32,851 nucleotides of DNA from CAADGU01 sp964581605 (GTDB lineage: Bacteria; Chloroflexota; Anaerolineae; Promineifilales; Promineifilaceae), in contig CAZOPF010000063.1 of assembly GCA_964581605.1 (NCBI GenBank), forward strand, positions 1 to 32,851. Reading direction: 5' to 3'. Position 1 is the first letter of the stretch, and every line of letters starts with the position of its first letter. The notes under the pieces were generated by a model. The model saw only the letters and a program-made list of their open reading frames with translations, was not told the origin of the DNA and did no database searches. The position numbers and the translations under genes were made by a program. Positions 16,785-24,203 of this stretch are shown here, one piece after another.

Positions 16785-17167
16785 TGAACGTGTATACCTA
16801 CCAATACGACAACACCTATGATCCGCCCATGCCTGTCGCCGAAACGACCATTTGGGGCATGAACGGTGACGAGAGATTGACCCTATCAGCGATCGTTGAT
16901 TCGGGTAGTGATGCCACGATGGCACCATTGGTCTATCTGAAACAAATTGGCGCTATCAAGGCGGGACGGCGGTGGATGCGTGGGATTTCTGGCCCCAGTC
17001 ATCTGGTTGATGTGTACCTGGCTTATGTGCGCCTGGGCGATTACCAGGTGTATTTGCCGGTGGTAGCTGATCGGGAAAACCAGCAAATGATTCTGGGGCG
17101 TGATGTGTTGAATGATTGTGTGGTAACGCTGAATGGGCTGGCCAATACCGTTGAAATTGCCCAGTAA
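16784..17167 (+). CDS. Retropepsin-like aspartyl protease domain protein
   Basis: 127 aa. The motif SAIVDSGSDATMAPL (about 35-49) is the D-S/T-G-x-x active-site turn of retropepsin-like proteases, followed by RGISGPSHLVDVYLAYVRLGDYQVYLPVV and MILGRDVLNDCVVTLNG, the ILG strand and terminal part of the fold. Retropepsins act as homodimers with one Asp per subunit; here Asp39 or so is the candidate. There is no signal peptide. It overlaps the preceding gene by one base, so the pair is made together. The target is unknown; the partner protein is an obvious candidate. Confidence 0.75.
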   Translation: MNVYTYQYDNTYDPPMPVAETTIWGMNGDERLTLSAIVDSGSDATMAPLVYLKQIGAIKAGRRWMRGISGPSHLVDVYLAYVRLGDYQVYLPVVADRENQQMILGRDVLNDCVVTLNGLANTVEIAQ

Positions 17168-17176
17168 CTTCGATGT

Positions 17177-17443
17177 TTACCAGCTCTTTAACAGGGTGCT
17201 GACAGCTATGTCTTCGTCCACGTCTTCCCAGTGGATGCCGATGCCACGGGCGATCAAGCGCCAGTTATGGCGCTGCTCGTCGGTGGCGTCCCGCAGGCGC
17301 GGGAACCATTCCAGCGGGGCAGAAATTTCACGGCCGTCAGACAAGCGCACCACCAGGGCTTCATCTTGAAAACGGACATGGGTGGCGAGGACGGCCGTTG
17401 GGCTGCCCGAAGTTGTAGGTTTAACGGGGGCTAAAGTGGTCAT
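17177..17443 (-). CDS. DUF2442 domain protein
   Basis: 88 aa from the ATG at 17443, preceded by GGAGA at about 7 nt. The pattern HVRFQDEALVVRLSDGREISAPLEWFPRLRDAT...WRLIARGIGIHWEDVDEDIAVSTLL is the full DUF2442 domain. Its start overlaps the end of the upstream DUF4160 gene by 23 bp. DUF4160-DUF2442 pairs recur as small two-gene units and are suspected to be toxin-antitoxin-like; that function is not proven. It converges with the retropepsin-like gene, 9 bp apart. Confidence 0.88.
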   Translation of the reverse strand: MTTLAPVKPTTSGSPTAVLATHVRFQDEALVVRLSDGREISAPLEWFPRLRDATDEQRHNWRLIARGIGIHWEDVDEDIAVSTLLKSW

Positions 17444-17660
17444 TCCATTTCTCCAGAAATTCATCTACATGTTCTTCTACCAGTTCTCTCAATCGGCGCA
17501 ATTCTCTGGGATTATAACCAACGGCCCAGGCCAGTTCGACCGGAATCAACCAGAATTTGGCGGCATTATCGGCCGTTTCCACATGAATATGCGGCGGCTC
17601 GTTTCCTTCACGGCTAAAGAAGAAAAAACGGTGCGGCCCAACTTTCAAAGCATTTGGCAT
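17421..17660 (-). CDS. DUF4160 domain protein
   Basis: 79 aa. The hallmark pattern is MPNALKVGPHRFFFFSREGNEPPHIHVETADNAAKFWL...ELAWAVGYNPRELRRLRELVEEHVDEFLEKW, with the conserved EPPHIHV segment. It forms an overlapping pair with the DUF2442 gene downstream. The pair resembles a small mobile module. Whether the DUF4160 member is toxin or partner is not established. Confidence 0.9.
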   Translation of the reverse strand: MPNALKVGPHRFFFFSREGNEPPHIHVETADNAAKFWLIPVELAWAVGYNPRELRRLRELVEEHVDEFLEKWNDHFSPR

Positions 17661-17793
17661 AGTTTACTCCACCAGTCATTGGAGCCATTGGTAAGAAGGT
17701 TTATGCTTGAAAATTATACAGACGATACACCCAAAACAAAAACGGCGATGGTTGAGCAGGTCATTGCGGTTTTATTAGTTCATGTGATACTTT

Positions 17794-17885
17794 GCCGTGT
17801 GGTTGTTCTCGGTTCCGCCGAAGCTATCCAATACGCCAACAGCGAACGCGGCGGCAACTGGCTAAAAGTTATAAAAGTGAGATAG
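17794..17885 (+). pseudogene. Diverged copy of the 3' end of the M16C peptidase gene
   Basis: It reads RVVVLGSAEAIQYANSERGG then NWLKVIKVR and stop, matching the peptidase end (16172-16263: RVVVLGSAEAIQHANSERGG then NWLRVTKVK). At DNA level about 78 of 92 bases match, with most differences in the last 25. The homology begins at GCCGTGTGG and runs through the TAG plus one base. A short ORF starting at 17704 (MLENYTDDTPKTKTAMVEQV) reads into it, but I see no independent support that it is a gene. Confidence 0.85.
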
Positions 17886-18058
17886 GTGTTGGGGGTCATG
17901 GGCACATCCAATTTCTTAAAGAAGCCGAATGTTAGCACGGCCCCAATACCGTGATTCAAAGCTTCCATTATGCGGATCACCAGCAAGTAAGCGTTCAAGT
18001 CGCTTCCAATGTATACTTGCGTTCAACACACCACTCAGAGGTTTTTAAGGAGTAGAAG

Positions 18059-18916
18059 ATGACTCGAGTATTTGAAAAAGACAATCACACGGTATATTGG
18101 GGTAATGCACTTCAAATCCTCTCAGATGAAATTCCTGATGCTTCGGTAGACCTTGTTTTTGCTGACCCCCCCTACAATATTGGTAAAGATTTTAACGGTA
18201 GAAAGGACAAATGGGCTTCTGACGAGGAGTATCGGGAGTGGTGTTATCATTGGCTTGACTTATGCGTGAGGAAACTCAAATCTACAGGTAGCCTATATTT
18301 AATGGCCGCTACCCAGAATATGCCATACCTCGACATTTACTTAAGCAAAAAACTGCATATCCTGTCGAGGGTGGTATGGTTCTACGACAGTTCAGGTGTT
18401 CAGGCAAAAAGATATTTTGGTTCTTTATATGAGCCAATCTTGTTTTGTGCCAAAGACAAGAAGCAGTATACCTTCAACACGGAGGACATCTTGGTTCAAG
18501 CCAAGACTGGGGCGGAGCGTAAACTGATTGACTATCGAAAACCCATACCTTCTGTGTATAACACTAAAAAGGTTCCTGGCAACGTTTGGGAAATCCCTAG
18601 AGTCCGATACAGGATGGACGAATACGAAAATCATCCCACGCAAAAGCCTATAGCATTGCTAGAGCGTATTATTCTTGCTAGTTCAAACTCCGGTGATTTG
18701 ATCCTTGACCCTTTCTCAGGCACTTTCACAACATCTGTTGTTGCTAAAAAGTGGGGACGGCATTCTGTCGGCATAGAAATAGAGGAGGAGTACGTCAAAA
18801 TAGGACTTCGACGATTGGAGATACTTACTTGTTACAAAGGTGAAGAACTCAGACGGGAACCGCGAACCTATGAAAAAACCGCTCCTACTCAGCAACGGTT
18901 ACTAGAACGCCCATAA
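18059..18916 (+). CDS. Adenine-specific DNA methyltransferase, YhdJ-like (type II, beta class)
   Basis: 285 aa. The catalytic motif DPPYNIG (36-42) precedes the SAM-binding motif DPFSGTFTTSVVAKKWGRHSVGIE near the C-terminus, the beta-class order. Long stretches (QNMPYLDIYLSKKL, VVWFYDSSGVQAKRYFGS, KTGAERKLIDYRK, KVPGNVWEIPRVRYRMDEY, ENHPTQKPIALLERIILASS) follow what I remember of Escherichia coli YhdJ (M.EcoKII), which methylates ATGCAT. So ATGCAT is a reasonable prediction for the target. AAGGAG lies about 7 nt before the start. The gene is AT-rich compared with its neighbours and has no ACGGCCGT. It is followed after 1 nt by its presumed nuclease partner. Confidence 0.92.
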   Translation: MTRVFEKDNHTVYWGNALQILSDEIPDASVDLVFADPPYNIGKDFNGRKDKWASDEEYREWCYHWLDLCVRKLKSTGSLYLMAATQNMPYLDIYLSKKLHILSRVVWFYDSSGVQAKRYFGSLYEPILFCAKDKKQYTFNTEDILVQAKTGAERKLIDYRKPIPSVYNTKKVPGNVWEIPRVRYRMDEYENHPTQKPIALLERIILASSNSGDLILDPFSGTFTTSVVAKKWGRHSVGIEIEEEYVKIGLRRLEILTCYKGEELRREPRTYEKTAPTQQRLLERP

Positions 18917-18917
18917 T

Positions 18918-20030
18918 ATGGAACACGAATTCACGAGTCAAATTCAACAAGTTCTTATCTTAGCATTTGGCGAAGCATGGGAGGACATCTATGAAAAGAG
19001 CCATTTGCTTCAATACTTGAACATCAAGACCAAATCGGCAACTCGCGGTGCAAAAGCACGAGGAAGCTTTGCAAACATTTACGCTATTTACGTTCTGGTT
19101 GAGGATTATTTGGAGAATGGATTTGACAAGGGAAATGATTACCGAGACTACGAGGGGGCAAGATTTAGCGATTTGTTTCGGCGGCAACGAGAACTACCTT
19201 TCGGGAGTAAACTACAGAACCACGCGCTCAATAGTCGAATGAATGAGGAATTCAAGAAATATTTTCCGCAGGTTGAATATGTCCCGATTCTTCGAGACTC
19301 GCAAACGAACCGTTACTGGATAAACGAAAACCTTCTCAAAATTATAGTAGGGGGAAAGACATACAGCATTGCACAATCAATCATAGGAATCATACACCAA
19401 TACATAGAAGCAAAACGTGGGGCGTTTGAGAAGTTCATTGAAACTTGTGAGCGTCTAAAGATCATTACGGTGGAAGGTGACCCTACAGTAGAAGATTTCA
19501 TCTCAGGATTACTCGCTCCCAACGTTGACGCACGAATATTCGAGATAGTGAGTTACGCTATTCTGAAGTTTTATTATCATGACCAGCCGGTTTACTTTGG
19601 CTATAGCCTGGAAAGCATTAAAAAAGAAAACTTGAAACTCTATAAAACTGGGCGTACCAATGCAAACGATGGTGGTATTGATTTCGTTATGCGTCCCCTC
19701 GGTAGATTCTTTCAAGTTACGGAAACATTGGATGTAAGGAAATACTTCCTTGATATAGACAAGATTGAGCGTTACCCGATTTCTTTCGTGATCAAATCGG
19801 AAGAAGAAGTTAATGAGTTGAAGCGAAAACTACGAACAGCCGCGGAAAGGCAATACCCCATCAAAACGATTGTCGAAAAGTATATGAACTGCATCGAGGA
19901 AATTATCAATCTCGCTATTTTGCGGCAGCGATTCAAAGAGGCAACCGCTCAGGGTTATTTGCGAAACATCCTTGATGAAGTCATTCGCCAAAGCAGAGTT
20001 GAGTTTAACTATAGCGAAGACGAGGCGTAA
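18918..20030 (+). CDS. Presumed type II restriction endonuclease, partner of the YhdJ-like methylase
   Basis: 370 aa, starting one base after the methylase stop, so one operon. The N-terminal two thirds is helical and not recognised. A nuclease-like core lies at about 209-270: helix RIFEIVSYAILKFYY, then TGRTNANDGGIDFVMRPLGR and FFQVTE. The GGIDFV strand (D255) followed by FFQVTE (Q266, E269) resembles a PD-(D/E)xK fold, but the usual ExK lysine is not in place, so the metal site is a variant or I misalign it. The assignment rests on this motif and on pairing with a lone type II methylase. It is AT-rich with no ACGGCCGT copies. If it pairs with a YhdJ-type methylase the site may be ATGCAT. 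Confidence 0.7.
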   Translation: MEHEFTSQIQQVLILAFGEAWEDIYEKSHLLQYLNIKTKSATRGAKARGSFANIYAIYVLVEDYLENGFDKGNDYRDYEGARFSDLFRRQRELPFGSKLQNHALNSRMNEEFKKYFPQVEYVPILRDSQTNRYWINENLLKIIVGGKTYSIAQSIIGIIHQYIEAKRGAFEKFIETCERLKIITVEGDPTVEDFISGLLAPNVDARIFEIVSYAILKFYYHDQPVYFGYSLESIKKENLKLYKTGRTNANDGGIDFVMRPLGRFFQVTETLDVRKYFLDIDKIERYPISFVIKSEEEVNELKRKLRTAAERQYPIKTIVEKYMNCIEEIINLAILRQRFKEATAQGYLRNILDEVIRQSRVEFNYSEDEA

Positions 20031-20111
20031 ATGCCTCATGGTAAGTCCTTATAGAGCTTTCAAATGTAGGGCGCGGACTAGCAGTTCAGCCGTTGTACGG
20101 AAAGCAGTGGA

Positions 20112-20543
20112 ATGTCTGTCAATAGACCAAAACTTACCCATCGTACCCCGCAGAAGATTGCCGTTGGCGAGAAGGGGCAGTTTACCCGGACGTTGACGGA
20201 TGGTGAAGTGGCGTTGTTCATCGGGGCGACGTGGGATGTGAATCCGCTGCACACCGATGATAGTTTTGCCGCCCAGACCCGCTTTGGGCGGCGGATTGTG
20301 CCGGGTCTGCTCACCGCCAGTCTGCTGACGCACATTGGCGGCCTGTGGAACTTCCTGGCGACGGAAATGCACTTTGAATTTTTAGGGCCGGTGTATGTGG
20401 GGGATACGGTCACGGCCGTAGCCACCATCACCGAACTCTCCGACAAAGGCTGGGTCTGGCTGGACTGTACCATCACCAACACCGCCGGGGAAACAGTCCT
20501 GACGGCACGGATTAAGGGGTTTCCCGGCGAGTTTGAGGAGTAA
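20112..20543 (+). CDS. MaoC-like dehydratase ((R)-specific enoyl-CoA hydratase family)
   Basis: 143 aa, a single hot-dog domain. The active-site signature is FIGATWDVNPLHTDDSFA (about 36-53), with the Asp and His of the hydratase dyad (D-x4-H). It is followed by FGRRIVPGLLTASLL, the conserved hydratase loop, and MHFEFLGPVYVGDTVTAVATITEL. It hydrates trans-2-enoyl-CoA to (R)-3-hydroxyacyl-CoA or acts on a related thioester. No fatty-acid genes are nearby, so the exact substrate is open. It lies about 80 bp after the restriction gene and about 60 bp before trpD, with codon use back to the high-GC style of the neighbours. Confidence 0.9.
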   Translation: MSVNRPKLTHRTPQKIAVGEKGQFTRTLTDGEVALFIGATWDVNPLHTDDSFAAQTRFGRRIVPGLLTASLLTHIGGLWNFLATEMHFEFLGPVYVGDTVTAVATITELSDKGWVWLDCTITNTAGETVLTARIKGFPGEFEE

Positions 20544-20577
20544 TCAGTAAACAGTGAGCAGTGAACAGTGAGCAGTT
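20541..20577 (+). repeat. GTAATCAGTAAACAGTGAGCAGT spacer repeat
   Basis: Four imperfect copies of AGTgAgCAGTGA-like decamers between the MaoC and trpD genes. It is the same family as at 10525-10555 and 11602-11684. Confidence 0.8.
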
Positions 20578-20603
20578 TGGGTTTACGTATAACGGAGGAA
20601 AAG

Positions 20604-21629
20604 ATGGGAATTCGCGAAGCAATTGCTGAGGTCATTAACTTCCGCCACCTGACGTTGGCGCAGGCGGAAGCGGCCATGAACGACATCATGGGTGGCGAAG
20701 CCACGCCCGCGCAGATTGGCTGTTACCTGACGGCGCTGCGTATGAAGGGGGAAACGGTGGACGAAATTGCCGGCAGCGCGAAGTCCATGCGGGCGCATGT
20801 CGTCCCTGTGCATGTGCCGTTGGCAGCGGGCGACATGATGGTAGACACGGTGGGCACGGGCGGTGATGGTAAACACACCTTCAACATTTCGACAACGGCC
20901 GCCTTCGTGGTCGCGGGCGCGGGCATGAAGGTCGCCAAACACGGTAACCGCGCCGCCAGCAGCAAATCCGGCTCGGCCGATGTGCTCATGGCGCTTGGGG
21001 GCAATCTAGATTTGACGCCGGAGCAGGTGGCGGCCTGTGTGCAGGAAGTGGGTTTTGGTTTTTTGTATGCCATCCATCACCACCCGGCGATGCGGTTTGC
21101 CGGGCCGCCGCGCCGCGAAATCGGCCAGCGTACTATCTTCAATATCCTCGGCCCGCTGACCAACCCGGCGGGGGCCGCTTACCAGTTAATTGGTGTTTTT
21201 GATCCCAACCTGACCGAGCCGATGGCCCAGGTGCTCCAGGCATTGGGCAGCAAAGCAGCCTATGTGGTGCATGGCGCGGATGGGCTGGACGAACTGTCTA
21301 CGGCAGGGACGAACCGGGTCAGTCGTTTGTTGCACGGCCGTGTAACAACCTATGAACTAGACCCGGCCGACCTGGGGTTGGCACGGGGCCACCTGGATGA
21401 CTTTATCGGCGGCACGCCGGAAGAAAATGCCCAGATCACCCACGATATTTTGAGCGGCAAGGACAAAGGGCCACGCCGCGACATTGTGCTGCTCAACGCC
21501 GCCGCCACCCTGAGCGTGGCCGATGATGATCTGCGCGCCGGGCTGTCAAAAGCGGCCGAAGCTATTGACAGCGGTGCCGCCCTCCGCGCCCTGGAAGCGT
21601 GGGTAAAGATGAGCAACAGCTTTGCTTAG
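20604..21629 (+). CDS. trpD: Anthranilate phosphoribosyltransferase
   Basis: 341 aa from the ATG with GGAGG about 6 nt upstream; a longer in-frame start at 20568 would begin in the spacer repeat. It transfers phosphoribose from PRPP to anthranilate, the second step of the pathway. Motifs: VDTVGTGGDGKHTFNIST (80-97, PRPP/pyrophosphate-binding glycine loop), KHGNRAASSKSGSADVLMALG, MRFAGPPRREIGQRTIFNILGPLTNPAG and the late acidic metal site DELSTAGTN. Complete and of normal length. It is separated from trpG by 8 kb of unrelated genes, so it may need its own promoter. Confidence 0.96.
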   Translation: MGIREAIAEVINFRHLTLAQAEAAMNDIMGGEATPAQIGCYLTALRMKGETVDEIAGSAKSMRAHVVPVHVPLAAGDMMVDTVGTGGDGKHTFNISTTAAFVVAGAGMKVAKHGNRAASSKSGSADVLMALGGNLDLTPEQVAACVQEVGFGFLYAIHHHPAMRFAGPPRREIGQRTIFNILGPLTNPAGAAYQLIGVFDPNLTEPMAQVLQALGSKAAYVVHGADGLDELSTAGTNRVSRLLHGRVTTYELDPADLGLARGHLDDFIGGTPEENAQITHDILSGKDKGPRRDIVLLNAAATLSVADDDLRAGLSKAAEAIDSGAALRALEAWVKMSNSFA

Positions 21630-21653
21630 TTGTGTTACAATGGCGCAAACAGG

Positions 21654-21680
21654 TAGAGACGTTGCATGGCAACGTCTCTA
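21654..21680. repeat. TAGAGACGTTGC/GCAACGTCTCTA palindrome
   Basis: Perfect 12-bp arms (21654-21665 and 21669-21680) with loop ATG, 25 bp after trpD. It resembles a palindromic repeat that I recall from cyanobacterial genomes. It could also work as a transcript-end hairpin, though no T-run follows. Confidence 0.85.
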
Positions 21681-21707
21681 TGAACAAAGCGAACGGGAGT
21701 GTGACAG

Positions 21708-22292
21708 ATGGCAACATTAACACCGCCAATAAAAATAGACCTGCCGCCACAAGGGGAGTGGACATATGCCGATTGGCTGCGGCTGCCCGATGACGGTTTT
21801 AAGTATGAAGTCATAGATGGAGAGTTGTATATGAGTCCGCCACCTTCAATTGAGCATCAAAATTCAGCCACTTCATTGTCAGCCCGTATGCGTCATTATG
21901 CCGAAAAGCATGATTTGGGCCTGGTACTTACATCTCCAGTAGCTGTGCGGTTGCCTGATCAAGAAGTGCCCGTACAACCGGATATTTTGTTTGTAGCCAA
22001 GAGCAGATTAGATATTGTGGGTGAGAATAACATTGAAGCAGAGCCGGATTTAGTAGTGGAAATCCTTTCGCCAAGTAATTGGATGTATGACCGGGGTAGG
22101 AAGCAGGAAATATATATGCAGGCGGGGGTGAAAGAGTATTGGCTGGTGGATTATCGAAAGAAGACGGTAGAGGTGTTGGTGTTGGAAGAGAGTGAGTATG
22201 TGCTGCAAAATGTGTATGGGGTGGGAGACACGGCCGTATCCGTCATCCTCACCAACTTTTCCGTTCCCGTCGCCGACATCTTCCGCAAATAG
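21708..22292 (+). CDS. Uma2 family (DUF820) putative endonuclease
   Basis: 194 aa. The family pattern is complete: WTYADWLRLPDDGFKYEVIDGELYMSPPPSIEHQ, then QPDILFVAKSR, EPDLVVEILSPSN and KQEIYMQAGVKEYWLVDYRKKTVEVLVL. The residues of the restriction-like PD-(D/E)xK fold are seen as PDILFV, EPDLVVEILS (D and E) and the lysine of RKQEIY. Uma2 proteins are frequent in Cyanobacteria and Chloroflexota, usually in many copies. Their biological role is not settled. Here it sits between trpD and trpC with GGGAG upstream. Its base composition is somewhat more AT-rich, which suggests later insertion into the trp cluster. Confidence 0.92.
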   Translation: MATLTPPIKIDLPPQGEWTYADWLRLPDDGFKYEVIDGELYMSPPPSIEHQNSATSLSARMRHYAEKHDLGLVLTSPVAVRLPDQEVPVQPDILFVAKSRLDIVGENNIEAEPDLVVEILSPSNWMYDRGRKQEIYMQAGVKEYWLVDYRKKTVEVLVLEESEYVLQNVYGVGDTAVSVILTNFSVPVADIFRK

Positions 22293-22316
22293 CAAGATGC
22301 TAATCTCCAATCCCCT

Positions 22317-23138
22317 ATGAGCGTCTCTAACCTAGCCAAACAACGTGGGCAAATACTGGATGAGATTATGCGCTTTCACCGGGAGCAACTGCCCAAAACG
22401 ATGCGGGAGGTCTCATTTGAGAATGTGCGGGCGATGGCTTCCGTGGCCCCACCCCCGGCCGATTTGTACACGGCCGTCAAATCCCCTGGCGTCTCCCTCA
22501 TTGCCGAATGTAAAAAGGCGTCGCCCAGCAAAGGGCTGCTGGTGAAAAATTATGACCCGGTAAAGCTGGCGCGGGCGTATGTGAAGGCGGGGGCGCGGGC
22601 CATTTCGGTGTTGACGGACGGCCGTCACTTTCAAGGTTCTCTGGAACATCTCCGCGACGTTAAAGAGGCGGTTGGCCCCAAAATACCGGTTCTGCGCAAA
22701 GATTTCATCTTCCATCCCTACCAGGTCTACGAAGCGCGGGCCGCCGGGGCCGACGCTATTTTGCTGATTGCGGCCGTGTTGGGGCCGGGCGACATGAAGG
22801 AATTGCTGGCGCTGGCGCACCAGTTGGGAATGCAGGTCTTGGTGGAAGTACACACCGAAGCAGAACTGGCGCAGGTGTTACCATTAGAACCGCGCATCAT
22901 CGGCGTGAACAACCGCAATTTGCAGACGTTTGAGGTGGATTTTGAGAATACGGCCCGCTTGCGGCAGTTGATCCCGGCGGATGTCGCCATCGTCGGCGAA
23001 AGTGGCTTGAAGACGGCCGAGGATGTGAAGGCGATGCAGGCCATGGGCGTGGACGCCATTTTGGTGGGGGAAACGTTGGTCAAAAGCAAGGATGTGTATC
23101 AGGCGGCGCGGATGATGGTGATGGCGGGACGGCCGTAA
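22317..23138 (+). CDS. trpC: Indole-3-glycerol phosphate synthase
   Basis: 273 aa TIM barrel. It closes the ring of carboxyphenylamino-deoxyribulose phosphate with loss of CO2 to give indole-3-glycerol phosphate. Motifs: SLIAECKKASPSKGLL (catalytic Lys in the KxSPS loop), AISVLTDGRHFQGSLEHL, PVLRKDFIFHPYQVYEARAAGADAILLI (catalytic Lys and Glu), VLVEVHTEAEL, IIGVNNRNLQTFEVD and VGESGLKTAEDV (phosphate site). Complete, monofunctional (no trpF fusion). It starts 24 bp after the Uma2 gene without an obvious Shine-Dalgarno. Confidence 0.96.
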   Translation: MSVSNLAKQRGQILDEIMRFHREQLPKTMREVSFENVRAMASVAPPPADLYTAVKSPGVSLIAECKKASPSKGLLVKNYDPVKLARAYVKAGARAISVLTDGRHFQGSLEHLRDVKEAVGPKIPVLRKDFIFHPYQVYEARAAGADAILLIAAVLGPGDMKELLALAHQLGMQVLVEVHTEAELAQVLPLEPRIIGVNNRNLQTFEVDFENTARLRQLIPADVAIVGESGLKTAEDVKAMQAMGVDAILVGETLVKSKDVYQAARMMVMAGRP

Positions 23139-23241
23139 AAATTCGGCGAATCTTTTGGCGTAAAGTAGACATCACCCATAAAAATGAGTATCCTTCTCTC
23201 GAAAATATCGGTTTAACGATCATACAACCCCGTAAAGGCAC

Positions 23242-23886
23242 ATGACTGAAGAATCCACAACACCTAACTGTCAGGAATTGTTCTACCCCAATAAATTCGG
23301 CCGTATCATCATTCAAGCCCTGGAAGATGTGATGGGCAAAAACGGTCTGAATGCCGTGCTGCATCTGGCCGGGTTAGAGCATTACATCTACAACCGCCCC
23401 CCCAACAATCTGGACAAAGAGTTCTCCTTTGCCGACCTGACGGCGCTGCAAAAGGCCCTGGAAGATATGTATGGGCCACGTGGTGGGCGGGGCCTGGCCA
23501 TTCGCGCCGGCCGGGCTACCTTTGAAACGGGTCTGAAGGGGGTAGGGGCGCTGGTGGGTGTGGGCGACCTCGCCTTCCGGGTGCTGCCGCTCAATACCAA
23601 ATTGAAAATCGGTTTACCCGCACTGGCCCGTATCTTTTCTCAATTTTCAGACCAGATTTCCAATGTGCAGGATGAGGGGGATCATTTTGTCTACACATTG
23701 GAACGTTGTCCCATGTGCTGTGGCCGGGAAGCCGACCGTCCCGTTTGTTACCTGGGTTTGGGGCTGCTGCAAGAGGCGCTCACCTGGGTCTCTGGCGGCA
23801 ATACCTTCAAGGTGGATATGCAAACCTGCCAGGCCAAGGGGGACGACATGGGGCGATATATTATTATTAAGAAGCCGATCACGTAG
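23242..23886 (+). CDS. V4R-like (4-vinyl reductase/hydrocarbon-binding) domain protein
   Basis: 214 aa. The N-terminal half has FYPNKFGRIIIQALEDVMGKNGLNAVLHLAGL and the middle has LAIRAGRATFETGLKGVG, matching the layout of V4R-type sensor domains. The C-terminal part carries a cysteine cluster (ERCPMCCGREADRPVCYLGLGLLQEALTWV...MQTCQAKGDD), which in this family binds a metal or ligand. V4R domains occur in regulators and in the bacteriochlorophyll-related BchJ and bind small hydrophobic molecules. It is a stand-alone sensor or carrier here, with no effector fused. It lies upstream of the cyclase gene, which invites a signalling link, but the 317-bp gap and a candidate promoter between them argue for separate transcription. 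Confidence 0.72.
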   Translation: MTEESTTPNCQELFYPNKFGRIIIQALEDVMGKNGLNAVLHLAGLEHYIYNRPPNNLDKEFSFADLTALQKALEDMYGPRGGRGLAIRAGRATFETGLKGVGALVGVGDLAFRVLPLNTKLKIGLPALARIFSQFSDQISNVQDEGDHFVYTLERCPMCCGREADRPVCYLGLGLLQEALTWVSGGNTFKVDMQTCQAKGDDMGRYIIIKKPIT

Positions 23887-24203
23887 TTCGTAATTCACAA
23901 TCGGTAATTGGAAAGGCGCGGATTACGGCTCATGGGTTCGCACTCGGATTTCCCTCAAGCTTTCCCTCTTTGTTAACTCCTTTGCTGACTTTGCTGGCAT
24001 GTCCCGTAAGATTCACGGGGTATAATCTATGCAGTCTTATCGGGCTGCCCCTGGTATGTAGTTTCGCCAACACAGCCCCGTTTATAGATTGGTTTATTCT
24101 CTAACATGGAACCAATCCCAATGGCACAACACGGAGTTCGCATCTGAGGATGCGAACCGGTGGGCATCTGAGGATGCCCACTCCTCCCTGAATCTTGTTA
24201 TCA
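23887..24203 (+). promoter_or_regulatory. Intergenic region with candidate promoter for the cyclase gene
   Basis: This 317-bp stretch has no gene. A perfect -10 box TATAAT is at 24021-24026, without a good -35 at the right distance. Just before it, CCCGT (24003-24007) and ACGGG (24015-24019) form a small inverted repeat that could be an operator. The second copy of the two-hairpin element follows at 24133-24184. Confidence 0.4.
24133..24184. repeat. Two-hairpin palindromic element, copy 2
   Basis: The outer stem GGAGT (24133-24137) pairs with ACTCC (24180-24184). Inside are TCGCATC-TGAG-GATGCGA (24138-24155), identical to one hairpin of the copy at 3209-3265, and GGGCATC-TGAG-GATGCCC (24162-24179), separated by ACCGGT. 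It ends 20 bp before the cyclase ATG. Confidence 0.8.

Noticed and set aside
17382..17885. Plus-strand ORF of 167 codons ending in the peptidase-like tail
   Set aside because: Most of it is antisense to the DUF4160/DUF2442 genes. Only the last 92 bp have homology, to the M16C gene end, so I call that part a remnant.
17886..18058. Minus-strand reading MEALNHGIGAVLTFGFFKKL between the peptidase remnant and the methylase
   Set aside because: It looks protein-like but runs antisense into the remnant and has no ribosome binding site or recognised family. It may be a fragment of a lost gene.
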